Shown here: positions 1-9,456 of the stretch, piece after piece
How the letters are laid out: each line of letters starts with the position of its first letter
Position numbering within the stretch: position 1 is the stretch's first letter
NCBI GenBank assembly: GCA_963969345.1
Contig: CAXAKE010000004.1
Location: forward strand, 1 to 23,526
DNA from: Turbatrix aceti
Lineage: Eukaryota; Nematoda; Chromadorea; Rhabditida; Panagrolaimidae
DNA: 23,526 bases
Reading direction: 5' to 3'
Program-made: the position numbers and the translations under genes
Notes under the pieces: generated by a model
Seen by the model: the letters and a program-made list of their open reading frames with translations, nothing else
The model's database searches: none
Told to the model about the DNA's origin: nothing

Positions 1-1
1 C

Positions 2-23
2 GGGCGCTGCCGACTTTGCACCC
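2..23 (+). repeat. Left terminal inverted repeat
   Basis: These 22 bases match the reverse complement of 23505-23526 at 19 positions, and the inner 14 (10-23, CCGACTTTGCACCC) are identical. Similarity stops abruptly inward, so the TIR is short, unlike the hundreds of bases in classical Mutator elements. Position 1 may be flanking DNA. Confidence 0.7.
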
Positions 24-35
24 AACCGCGTTTGC

Positions 36-190
36 GAGCTGCGCGCACCCCTGCATGTTGCGCGCATTATTTGTGTCGCGAGCTGCGTGTTCATTGCACG
101 TTGCTTGCAGCATCTAACAAATTGAAGTCGCGCTTTCCATTTTTGATGCTCCCCGAGCTGCGCGCGCTTTGCACGTTGCCCACAGCAAAT
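36..190 (+). repeat. Left subterminal direct repeats
   Basis: Three imperfect copies of a motif of about 30 bases start near 36, 80 and 155. Each begins GAGCTGCG and carries GCAYGTTGC about 16 bases later. Spacing is irregular (44 and 75 bases). Clusters of short motifs just inside transposon ends commonly serve as transposase binding sites; that role is inferred here. The stretch is clearly more GC-rich than the AT-rich DNA that follows. Confidence 0.5.
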
Positions 191-229
191 TATATAAAGT
201 CGTTTTTTTCTTCCTTTTGATGCTTTATC

Positions 230-850
230 CAAATTTATTTAGCTTTTTTTGTTTTTTTAATTGGATTTCAAAATTTTTCTATGAACTGCATGGAAAGAAC
301 GATTTCAAAGCGTAGTTCTACATGTGTTATTTTGTCAAAGCGTAGTAAACAACTTCTCGTTTTCAAGCTTTTGTTGCCGTTGTTCAAATTCTTTCACTTT
401 TATCGTTTTAAATTTATCTATTATTGCTTAACTTGTTTGTTATGTACGTGACAGGGTTGTCCAATATAAACCTCGGCTTTTACAAATTATTATTATGCTT
501 TAGAACGGCTAATTTTTTAACACAAAATATTTTAGAAATCAGCGTTTTGCTACAAATGTAACATCAAACGACAATTTTTTTTTCTGTTTTTTGATATAAT
601 TTTATATTTATTTCAAAAAACAGAAAAAAATATCAATTATCAATTGTTGACTCAATTGATTGATAAAAAAAAACCCATAACTGTTATTTTTATTAGGAAA
701 TTGACTTTTGTACCAAATGATAAATAGTATGTTTGAACTGCCGTTGTTCGCTTTCAAAGTACTGATTATAAGCAGGTCGAATCCGAATTGCAATAAAAAA
801 TAAATACATTCAAAAAAACGGTGTGAAGAAAACAAAGCAAGTTACGAGCA
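230..850. other. AT-rich non-coding stretch with one long hairpin
   Basis: No credible gene is seen. The only structure is a perfect inverted repeat with a stem of about 19 bp (arms near 572-590 and 612-631, T-rich then A-rich, around CTGTTTTTTGA / TCAAAAAACAG). It could be a remnant MITE or simply an AT-rich palindrome. Confidence 0.4.
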
Positions 851-855
851 CATAT

Positions 856-861
856 TTTATT
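856..861 (-). terminator. Polyadenylation signal of the glycoprotein gene
   Basis: AATAAA on the minus strand overlaps the TAA stop of the glycoprotein. This is an economical 3' end and consistent with an expressed gene. Confidence 0.5.
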
Positions 862-2400
862 TACAAGCACGCACTAGCCGGAATACAAAAAATACTATTG
901 CTAAAATGATGAGTAGCAAGATACATAAACGTTCGTAGTACTCAGTGCCAAATTCTTTGACGGATACCAAAAAGTCTTTCAGGTTATTAAAAAAATTGCT
1001 GTTATATTCGGCTTTTCCGTGCAGAGAAATCCAATGGTCCGGGTGCTTGATGGTGTATAGGCGGCCAGCGACAGTAAACTTGTTAAAGTTCTGAGCACAT
1101 TTCAGATTGCACTCTTCATGCACGATCAAGTCATCCGTAATCCATCGCAACGTGTGCACCGATGCTTTCGGTGTGCACGGCACGCTAAACGTTCGATCGC
1201 CACACGTCAGATGCCCCAAAACCGGCACAGCTGCAATGCAGCGGACATTAAACGAGGCGCCTTCTGTGCATCGAGTGCATCCCGAAATATTCGCACTTAT
1301 TACTGTGCACTCCGCTTCATGCACCATTGCTGCTGCAGTTATTGAATCTACCTGTAACGTAAATTTAACATTAGTTGAAATTTTTGTTCATTATAAAATT
1401 TACATACCTGTAATGTCACAGACGTGCGCAAAACTGCTCTCACTTTTTGTGCCTCCATGTACAAATATTGGTCATGCAGCGGAGTAGGCAATAAGTTTTG
1501 GTTCCATTCTTCAATAAGTTGCTCCTGGTGGTGACAGCCGCATGCCACTGTGGAATCAGCTGGATGGCAAGCGCAAGCGTCTGGAGCAACTACGCACTTG
1601 CCATTGAAGCACTTATAGTTGGACGCTTGCTCGAGAGCTACTGAGTCCAGCCAGACGGTTTGATTGCCGTTGGCCATAAAGTGTGTTGTGGTCGGAAATT
1701 CAAATTCCGATAGAGGCTCGATGTTCAATAGTCGGATGGTAAAGTTGGAATCTTTAAATACTTGCGACTTATGAAGTACAAATGTTTTGTTCACTGAGGG
1801 GCCATAAGCGGTATCAATTTTTACAAAAAAACGTGTAGTGTGTTTCCATCGAGCACATGAAAAAACTCGCGATAAAGGTGATTTATTTTGGGGTTCAGCG
1901 TACACGCGATAAAACGTGCAGCCGTTTCCAAACCATCCACAGCCACAAGCGAGGCCTCCGCATGATTCCACACAATACGTATTGCCAAAAAATGAATTTG
2001 CCGTCTTCAATTCGGGTATTCTGTCGTCAGGTAGAGTATCAGCACATTGAGAAGCAGTGCAGTTTCCAACAGTAGGACAATGTTTGTACGATTCTACTTT
2101 GAAATTGACAAATGTTGTTTGAAATAAATCAACTGCCACACATTCAGAAAACGTTTCAATTTTAATCGTCATTGTGGCTACCGTCAATCCGTCGTTTGTT
2201 TTCAATAGCAAACAGCCTTCGCCTTCTGATGGGACAGTTAGCTGGCTTCGCGTTAACCACTGACAATGAAGAGTGTTATTCTCTTTTTGATCACATTGCT
2301 CAAGACTGGTCTGCATGGTTCCTGTGTCGTAGCAGCCTGACACGGTTGTTATTGTTGCCAATAATAGAAAAACAGCGGAAAAAGTGTAAAAAAAATGCAT
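857..2400 (-). CDS. Class II fusion glycoprotein, phlebovirus Gc-like envelope protein
   Basis: Two exons, 2400-1408 and 1351-857, are joined in phase 0 across a 56-bp GT-AG intron (1352-1407), giving about 495 residues. Residues 1-22 form a signal peptide. There are about six N-glycosylation sequons and many cysteines. A dense cysteine/glycine block at about 143-161 (CGCGWFGNGC near 152-161) looks like the class II fusion loop of the phlebovirus Gc family. Exon 2 carries a domain III-like set of paired cysteines, and residues 473-488 are a membrane anchor followed by a basic tail of a few residues. The family drives low-pH membrane fusion. In nematodes such proteins are known as env genes of BEL/Pao retroelements, but no gag, RT or LTR is seen here. 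The frame is open throughout, with no visible break. The start was set at 2400 because an acceptor-like sequence abuts this ATG. AATAAA overlaps the stop codon. Confidence 0.85.
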
Positions 2401-2411
2401 CTGCAAAAAAA
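2401..2411 (-). promoter_or_regulatory. Splice or trans-splice acceptor abutting the glycoprotein start codon
   Basis: On the minus strand the start codon is immediately preceded by TTTTTTTGCAG, a consensus 3' splice site. It could end a 5' UTR intron or be a spliced-leader acceptor of the nematode type. No matching donor is obvious nearby, which slightly favours trans-splicing. Confidence 0.45.
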
Positions 2412-2519
2412 TATGTTAAAATGGAATATCCAAATAAACACACGTTAAAGTCAGAAATAAATAAATGGTTTTGCAATTATGTACAAAACGAAGAAAATGA
2501 TTACATTTACATTTGAATT

Positions 2520-2890
2520 TATAATACATTACAGGAAGTCACAAATTAAATAAGATGTGATAACGTCATAATCATCTTGAACATATTATATTTAAAAAAA
2601 TCCGGTAGATTAAAAAATGTACCATATGAAACCTAGATATGCTATGTAACTGTAGTTATCATTAACATGTTACAATAATGCAAAACATCTTGCAGAACGT
2701 TGGTTATTAGACATCAAAACAAATATGTAGTCACATCGACGTTATCTTTTTTATTCTCGATCAAGGAAAGCTGCAACCGCGGGGTTAAGTGGCATCAATG
2801 GTATTAGTAAGGACTACGACGTGACGCAGGTAGCTACGACTTCTTCGTGCAATCCCGATACTCATCATTGTCTCTCTAATTTTGACATGA
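2520..2890. other. Intergenic, no gene seen
   Basis: AT-rich DNA upstream of the glycoprotein. The part from about 2755 to 2880 is richer in GC (around GCAACCGCGGGG) but has no open frame or recognised repeat. Confidence 0.4.
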
Positions 2891-2893
2891 GTT

Positions 2894-4912
2894 ATTATGC
2901 ACGAGTAAGAGTAATAAAGTAAAGTGGTATTAGTGTCAGTATCAGTGTGGTATCAGTGCTCTTCAGCGATTGAAATCTCTTTTCCGATATTGATGTTAAA
3001 ATTTTTAAGCCGGGTTAAAACCCTTGCTATGACCCGGCTAACTTTTTACAATTTAAAAACCAGCGCGCAAGCGCGCTGGCACGGCCACGTCCGCTCGGTC
3101 GCCGCTCCGCGGGCGCTTCGCGCCCGCTTCGCAGGCTCCCTCGCTCCAACTGGTTCTTGCCACGTCCGCTCGCTCGCTTCGCTCGCTCGCTCCAACTGGT
3201 TCTTGCCACGTCCGCTCGCTCGCTTCGCTCGCTCGCTCCAACTGGATCTTGCCACGTCCACTCGCTCGCTTCGCTCGCTCGCTCCCACTGGTTCGTTCCC
3301 CAATGTAACGGGAGAAGTGTTGTAGGTCAAAGTTTTTTTAGGAAAAGTATCTGAGTATCTTGGTCTAGCCCTGCGGGTTATATTCGTGGATCCATGTTTG
3401 GTTTGTATACCCGTGTCATTTTGGCTAGCCCTTCGGGTGCAACAGGGTGTATTACATAAAGCTGCAGCGTCCAGCTGCCCCTTTGCATGATTTATTTTGT
3501 ATGTCATAAAAATGACCAAATGCAGATTTAAAAAACATTGTTAGTGCTTTTGTGAAAATGTTGCGATCAGAAAGCTGGTGCATTTGAAAAGTTTTACGGT
3601 CATTTTTGTGCTTAAAACAAATCTACGTTTGACATTTTAGAATTTCAACATTTTAGTATGATGAGCCGATACGGCAAAGCAACATTTTGCTTGTTAAAAT
3701 CATCCTGTCAAATTTTTATCAAAGAAATTGGATAAGAAGCTTCGGACCGGCCTTCGGCCGTTCCTCCGCTTCTAAAACTCTTTGACATGATCTAATTTGT
3801 CGCTAAAAAAGTTTTGTTCACCTTTTGGAATGCTGCAACAGTATAAAACTGAGAAACGTTGCTCGTTTGACCGATTTCTAATGTTAAAAAAAAAAGAGAA
3901 GCTTCGGGCCGGCCTTCGGCCGTCCCTACGCTTCTAAAATTCGAAAATCGTTGTTAAGGGTTTAGTTTTAGATACAACGCGCATTTTCTCATGTATTTAT
4001 AGAAAATGCATAAAATAACTTAAAAAACTAAAAATCTTTGGGCCTTACTGTAGGTATTTACGCGACGCGCCATATAAATACGAATACATAGAAAGTACTT
4101 TGGAATAGTAACATTTTTCTGACGGACCTTCGTTTTTTGGTCCGGCACGTTTTAGATCTTGGTTGTTATGGCAAAACATCATATTGCTCAGCCATTTTGC
4201 AAAAATCATGCTACAAACTTTGAAATAAATTTAGATATGGAAGATGCTTCGGACCGGCCTTCGGCCGTTTCTCAGTTTTTTAAAACTCTTCGAAATGTTC
4301 TAACTCGGGGCTAAAAAAGCTTTGTTTACCGTTCGGAACAGTATGAATTTCATACTGCTGCAACAGTATGAAATTCAGAAACATTGATCGGTTTCTAATA
4401 TTTAAAAAAACAGAAGCTTCGGGCCGGCCTTCGGCCGTCCCTACGCTTCTAAAACTTTTTTTTTTCTTTTTTCATAATATAGAAACTTGAATATTCTAAT
4501 ACGTAAAATTTAAATATAGAATAGGAGCTTCGGGCCGACCTGCGGCCGTGCGTACGCTTCTAAAAGAAATATAAGTTGTATGCTACTGTTAGGCATTACA
4601 TAAACTTCCGGTAAACTTGGAGTAAAAGGTAACGAAAAACTTCAAAATCTATGAGGCAGCTTTCGGCCACCCTTTACGCGACCAAAAAAATTGGACGGCT
4701 TAGGTTTATTGCAAAAAATTAGGAAACCATATTTTCCTAGGAAGTAAAGCTTTGTACCGGCAATTTTGCCGTTTCCAAGAGAAAATATTTGTAAAAAGCA
4801 CAACTTGTTGTCATTTACCTGGATGGCTTCCGGGTGACTTTTGGGCAAATTGAGGGTTTTTTGTATCGAAGAAATACTTTACTTTACTTTATTACTCTTA
4901 CTCGTGCATAAT
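2894..4912. mobile_element. Unclassified 2.0-kb repeat unit bounded by perfect 32-bp inverted repeats
   Basis: Bases 2894-2925 are the exact reverse complement of 4881-4912 (outer end ATTATGCACGAGTAAGAG). They enclose a GC-rich minisatellite and several GC hairpin repeats, with no protein-coding capacity. This has the form of a non-autonomous DNA transposon. No clear target-site duplication was found, and the hairpin family continues past 4912, so the boundary may be of a larger repeat complex. Confidence 0.5.
3063..3300 (+). repeat. 46-bp GC-rich minisatellite
   Basis: About 3.5 tandem copies with period 46 start at 3145, 3191, 3237 and 3283, each opening TCCAACTGG or a close variant. A partial, more diverged copy lies upstream from 3063. 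Every unit holds an internal near-palindrome of GCTCGC steps around TTCG. Open frames across it in several phases are by-products of the stop-poor sequence and are not genes. Confidence 0.85.
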
Positions 4913-5516
4913 TAGCGAAGAAACTACTTGAAATTACTTTAAATTAGCTCGGGACCGGCCTTTGGCTGTCCCTCTGCTTCTAAAAATTTTTGATGTGTTG
5001 AATTTCATGGCTAAAAAATGTTTTGTTCATCGTTTAGAATGCTTCGAGTAACCACAATTTAAAATTTAGAAACATTGCTTGTCAGATAGGTTTCAAACGT
5101 TTAAAAAAACAGAAGCTTGGGGCCGGCCTTCGAGAGTTCTTTTAAGACTCTATGACGCGTTCAATTTCATTGATATGAAAAACATTAGGGTCTTTCCTTG
5201 CTACCGAAATTTCTCAAGCTTGTGCTTGCTCTTGCTCCTGCTCGAGCAGAGGCAAGAGCAAGAAACGTTCTTTTAGAAAAAAATAGAAAAGTGAAGAGCG
5301 TGAGTGGAGCGAGCGCAAAAAAATTTAATTAGAAAAAACGCGAGCAGGAGGAGTGAAAAATAGAAAAACAGAGCGCACACCTACAAAAAGTGAAGTTGGT
5401 TGCTCCCAGAAAATTGAACCGAAATGATACATAATGTACATAATGTACAAACTTGGCATTTCTGATCGGCTCCGAATATAAAACAGAAGCTTCGGGCTGA
5501 TCTGCGGCCGTCCAAA
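3736..5516 (+). repeat. Family of eight GC-rich hairpin repeats in AT-rich DNA
   Basis: A unit of about 42 bases, roughly GAAGCTTCGG then CCGGCCTTCGGCCG then ACGCTTCTAAAA, occurs at 3736-3777, 3898-3939, 4243-4284, 4413-4454, 4524-4565, 4945-4986, 5112-5140 (truncated) and 5486-5516 (truncated). It can fold into a nested hairpin: GGCCTTCGGCC inside, AGAAGC/GCTTCT outside. Copies 1-2, 3-4 and 6-7 are separated by similar spacers of 162-170 bases, so the larger repeating module is hairpin, spacer, hairpin. All copies face the same way. Function unknown. Confidence 0.8.
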
Positions 5517-5531
5517 AGAAGTAGTTGTACG

Positions 5532-5922
5532 CAGGGTGGCGAAATCTCCCGGGAGATTGCATCCCGGTAGAAAATCTCCGGAGATTCTCCCGAAATCTCC
5601 GGAGATTCTCCCGAAATCTCCGGAGATTCTCCCAAAATCTCCCGATGCTAAAAAGCATCAAAAAATGTTTTCCCCCTTAAAAAAGTTAATTAACGACATA
5701 AAAATCAAAACGGACAGTTCTGTTCTGTTTCAACACATTGCTAACGCATTTCTGTTTACAGCAATTTATAAAAACGCGGATTTTTCATTAATTGTTTCAT
5801 TATTTTCCGTATAATTATTTATAAATCTCCCGGGAGAATTTTTTTACCCGGAAGAATCTTCGGAGATTCTCCGGAGAAATTCTCCCATGAGAATTGGGAG
5901 ATTCTCCCGCTTCGTCACCCTG
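5532..5922. mobile_element. hAT-type MITE with 8-bp target duplication
   Basis: The element begins CAGGGTGGCGAA and ends with the inverse of CAGGGTGACGAA. It is flanked on both sides by the identical octamer GTTGTACG (5524-5531 and 5923-5930). CAGGG-type ends plus an 8-bp duplication are the signature of hAT elements. It is 391 bp long with no transposase, so non-autonomous. Inside are about three tandem copies of a 21-bp unit (AATCTCCGGAGATTCTCCCG). It landed in or beside the eighth GC hairpin repeat. Confidence 0.85.
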
Positions 5923-5934
5923 GTTGTACGCTAG

Positions 5935-6285
5935 GGATCGATGTTTATTAAACAAATTTACGGTAAACTTGCAAAGAAAAGTAACGGGATAATTTTTTGA
6001 GAGTTAAAGAAATTTATTACTACTTTATAAATCAGGAGAAAAAGATTGCACTTGAAAGGGTCATTGAAATTTAGTATTTGCCTTGGGGCACTTTTCAATG
6101 GAAGAAGTATGTATATCTTTTATCAAATTTGGATTCTTCTCATTTTTGCGGTTCGAATGGTACCACACATGTATTTTACTTTTTTGAAGTCTTTACGAGT
6201 CTTAGGGGGTCTGGGGTACTGTATGATACTGTATTTAGCTTTTATTATTTATTAGTGATCCCTAGCAATTAGGTAAAGAAGCTTA
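5935..6285. other. Intergenic, no gene seen
   Basis: AT-rich sequence between the hAT MITE and the tRNA-like fragment. Short open frames here have no recognisable protein character. Confidence 0.3.
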
Positions 6286-6360
6286 CACCCTCCAGGGATT
6301 GAACCTGGGACCCGTAGGTGATGGATTCACTCTCGCACCACTCGCCTACAAACGCATCGT
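6286..6360 (-). repeat. tRNA-derived SINE head or tRNA pseudogene
   Basis: On the minus strand there is an A-box-like TAGGCGAGTGG (6348-6338) and a B-box GGTTCAATCCC (6305-6295). The T arm is perfect: stem CCAGG/CCTGG with a seven-base loop. The anticodon stem is mismatched and the 5' acceptor strand does not pair with the 3' side, so it is not a working tRNA. A SINE derived from a tRNA is the likeliest reading; its tail is not clear. Confidence 0.5.
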
Positions 6361-6379
6361 TTTCCCGCATTTGCCTCTC

Positions 6380-7108
6380 GGCGGGCGGCGTTTTGTGTTT
6401 GATCACTCCCGTTCCTTTCCGATTCCTTTCTCTGTTCAAACTGCAAAGTCTGTACTCTCTTCTACTCTCTCTGTTCCCTCCCTTATCCAGAGACTAAGTG
6501 AATTGTTTTGAAGCCCAGAGGCAATATCCTCAGAGCATCAAAACGTAATATCAAAGCCTGTTCAAAGGCACAACTTTTGGCTGGAGCACATTTTCAAATT
6601 TCACAAATTTTTACAGAAAATTTTTGAAAAGAAAATATCGAACTACAAATTTTCACCTTGTTTTTCCGTTATCTGGATAAAAGTCTCGGATATGCCCGAC
6701 AACTATTCTATCGAAGACGTAGATCATGTTAGATACCGTTTTAGGACATTTGATTAAAATTTGAGAAATTTCTTGTGTCTACTTTTTTCAAACCACTTCA
6801 GGTATATGTATTTTTTACTAATAGTATAAAAACAAGCTGAATTAATGATTTTTTAAAAACAAGCAAAAAATAAGTTTAGAATCAAAGTAGCAAAACGGGT
6901 TTTAACAGATAAAATGCAATGCCAGAACACTATTTAATATTACTTGGTCCTGTGGTTGCAACGTTTCTCGATTGAGAAATTAAAACTTCGAAAAATTTTA
7001 AATTAAGGTAAATTATTGTTTTCACCTTAACAGAACTCCGGATTAATTACCGGAGTTCTGTAGGTAAAACGCCAATATTTCGCAAACGAAATTGCAACAT
7101 AGTATACA
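6380..7108. other. Intergenic, no gene seen
   Basis: A mixed stretch including a pyrimidine-rich part (about 6405-6485). A short perfect inverted repeat, ACAGAACTCCGG / CCGGAGTTCTGT (arms 7030-7041 and 7051-7062), stands out. No coding signal is seen. Confidence 0.35.
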
Positions 7109-7110
7109 TA

Positions 7111-8255
7111 CAGTAGTTGACAGTGAAGTATGCGTTTTTATTCTTTTAAGCGCCACAGCTTCAAATCTTAATACTTTGAGCTGATTTTTTTACTGTAACT
7201 TGTTGTTACCAAAGGTAATAATTGTGTAAAATTTCAGTTGCATAGCTAACTGGCATATCGAAAAAAAATTTCAATTGTTTTTGGAAAAGCGCATATTTTT
7301 CTTTTTTGACTTCAATAAACCCAAATTTTTGTTCCACTTGAGTAACATCTTGTATAACAAAATTTATAATGTTCACAACATCGGAGCTTTGTAAAAAAGC
7401 AATAAACACGATATTGCATCGTCCAAGACGGAGCACGGATCACCATGAAGTTATTGACCTTTTCATAGGTGTTTTTGTGTTTCATTGTTCCGAAAAAAAT
7501 TATTTTTGTGCTCATTATGCTACAAAATACTTTCTAATAGTTATTTAAACAAAACTGTACAAAAAGAGCTCATTTGCTCACAAACATTTTGATTTTTTTT
7601 TTGATTTTACCAATGCTGATGTTGAGGTACTGGAGCAAATGGACCCCGGGTTTCGCTGTATAATTTTTTTTTCTGATATGCGGTTTATGTTAAAATTATT
7701 GAAAATAAGATTTGAAAACTATTCGCAACGATACGCGGTTCATGGCAACGAGAAAGGAACCCAAATGCGGGGGTTTTGTTGAGCAAACGCAAATGAGCTC
7801 TTTTTGTACAGTTTTGTCCAAATACATATTAGAAAGTATTTCGTAACATATTCAGCGCAAAGAAAATTTTTATGAAAACCGCTGAGCACAAAACTACCTA
7901 TGAAAAGGTCAATAACTTCATGGTGTCCGTGCTCCGTCTTGGACAGTGCAATATCGTGTTTATTTTTTACAAAGCTCGATGTTGTGAACATTATAAATTT
8001 TGTTATACAAGGTGTTACTCAACTGGAACAAAAATTGGGGTTTATTGAAGTCAAAATAGAAAAATATGCGCTTTTCCAAAAACAATTGAAATTTTTTTCG
8101 ATATGTTGCCAGTTAGCTATGCAACTGAAATTTTACACAATTATTACCTTTGGTAACAACAAGTTACAGTAAAAAAATCAGCTCAAAGTATTAAGAGAGA
8201 TTTGAATCCGTGGCGCTTAAAAGAATAAAAACGCATACTTCATTGCCAACTACTG
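7111..8255. mobile_element. Fold-back Tc1/mariner-type MITE with long inverted arms
   Basis: The element starts CAGTAGTTGACAGTGAAG and ends in the inverse, with TA on both sides (7109-7110, 8256-8257), the hallmark of Tc1/mariner insertion. The arms (about 7111-7580 and 7781-8255) are near-complete reverse complements of each other around a centre of about 200 bases. No transposase frame is present. A related, degraded copy lies at 13647-14096. Confidence 0.8.
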
Positions 8256-8259
8256 TAAG

Positions 8260-8830
8260 TGACTACAGTCAATATATTCAGAATTTTGGATTATTACGGA
8301 TAGTTAAAAAAAATTAACCTGAGGTCAAAATGGAAATTTTTTCCAAGAATTCATTTTTTTGGCACAACAAACTTTAGAACTCTATTCTTTGCAAAATAAC
8401 AAAAATGAGAAAACATGTAATTTTTGTTCTAATTTTAGTGCACTTTTTTTGTGTGAACTAATATGTAGTTCAATTATCAATCGGAAATGATGAAAGCATG
8501 TGCAAGAAAATGTTCTCTCAAACGCACATTTGATTGCCACAAAACTTTAAAAATGATAGCGAGTACAATCGAAACAACCTAATAAATAGTATTAACATTT
8601 ACAAAGAGCTCGCTTTTTTTATACAGAGATCCAAGAACATAATATGTGCTACCGTGCGCGCAGGATATACATAAGATAATAAACATTTAGCGATAACATA
8701 AGAAAAGATAAGATAAGATAAACAATGTGTCGGCTGTAGAGTATCCCAGTTGGCAAAGCCGAAAACATAGGTTAAGTTTGAGCATTTGGCTTGCTTTACA
8801 AACCGCAAATCGTTGTACTTGCTTGAAGCA
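8260..8830. other. Intergenic, no gene seen
   Basis: AT-rich DNA between repeats. Short open frames on the minus strand from about 8600 run into the dispersed repeat at 8838-9010 and look incidental. Confidence 0.3.
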
Positions 8831-8837
8831 TGTGTTA

Positions 8838-9010
8838 CAGACGTTGTAAACATAGCTTGATCTATGGCATCTGCTGGCCTCAATCTGGTTCTCCGCAATC
8901 CTAGTTATACGGCGCACATACCTTTTACTGTCATCCTGCTGTGGCTTTCTTTTACAAGCGATATCGGCAGGCGCCGACATTTTAATGCTCTGTTGCATAA
9001 GCGCTTTTGA
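8838..9010 (-). repeat. Dispersed repeat, copy 1
   Basis: Read on the minus strand, one part (GCTTATGCAACA through GGCGCCTGCCGAT) matches 11462-11513. The next part (TGTAAAAGAAAGCCACAGC through AGCAGATGCC) matches 12775-12875. The two halves are adjacent here but about 1.3 kb apart in the other location, so this copy may be the more intact one. It carries an open frame of about 109 codons that resembles no protein I recognise. Confidence 0.6.
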
Positions 9011-9350
9011 GAGCAACTGGCGGCCAGCAGAAAGCGTAAAGGTTACAACATCTTAGTTTACAGTACCCATGAAACGGCAAAAGAGTGATAATGCAAGGAA
9101 CTGCAACAATTTTACAATTTTTTTTAAATTTAAAACTTTTCAGTTTTCTGCATGAGTATTTACAAAATTTAGATTTTTTAATCATTACAATTTTTTACAT
9201 ATGTATGTATTTCAATTTATAAAATGTTTATTTTATTTTTTGTTTGTTACAAGATCGTAAAAATAAATAATAACAAATTTATATATGAAGTCTAATGATT
9301 ATTTTCTTTTATCATGAAGAAAAAAATTAGGATGAATACGAAAAAACTAA

Positions 9351-9356
9351 TTTATT
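9351..9356 (-). terminator. Candidate polyadenylation signal of the serpin-like gene
   Basis: AATAAA on the minus strand lies about 100 bases past the stop of the serpin-like gene. Confidence 0.35.
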
Positions 9357-9456
9357 GTAAAAAATATTTCAATGTCAAAATTAATCTCTCAAATAGATAC
9401 AACCTTTTTAGGGATGCAGAAAACGTTCACAAAAATAGTATTCAAATTGGAATAAC

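Noticed and set aside
857..2400. Env gene of a BEL/Pao retrotransposon in place
   Set aside because: No gag, protease, reverse transcriptase, integrase or LTR pair is visible on either side.
3145..3300. CRISPR-like array
   Set aside because: Tandem 46-bp repeats without unique spacers, in a eukaryotic context with no cas genes.
3046..3519. 157-codon minus frame and other long frames across 2924-3519
   Set aside because: They are created by the stop-poor 46-bp minisatellite and read in several frames as repetitive Ser/Arg/Glu or Leu/Ala/Arg sequence.
5329..5814. Open frames of 84-110 codons
   Set aside because: They lie in the hAT MITE and its 21-bp repeats; the protein repeats are by-products.
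6286..6360. Functional tRNA gene
   Set aside because: A and B boxes and a perfect T arm are present, but the acceptor stem does not pair and the anticodon stem is mismatched.
8599..9016. Minus-strand frames of 99 and 109 codons as a small gene
   Set aside because: They overlap the dispersed repeat at 8838-9010, show no recognisable domain, and the matching copies elsewhere do not keep the frame.
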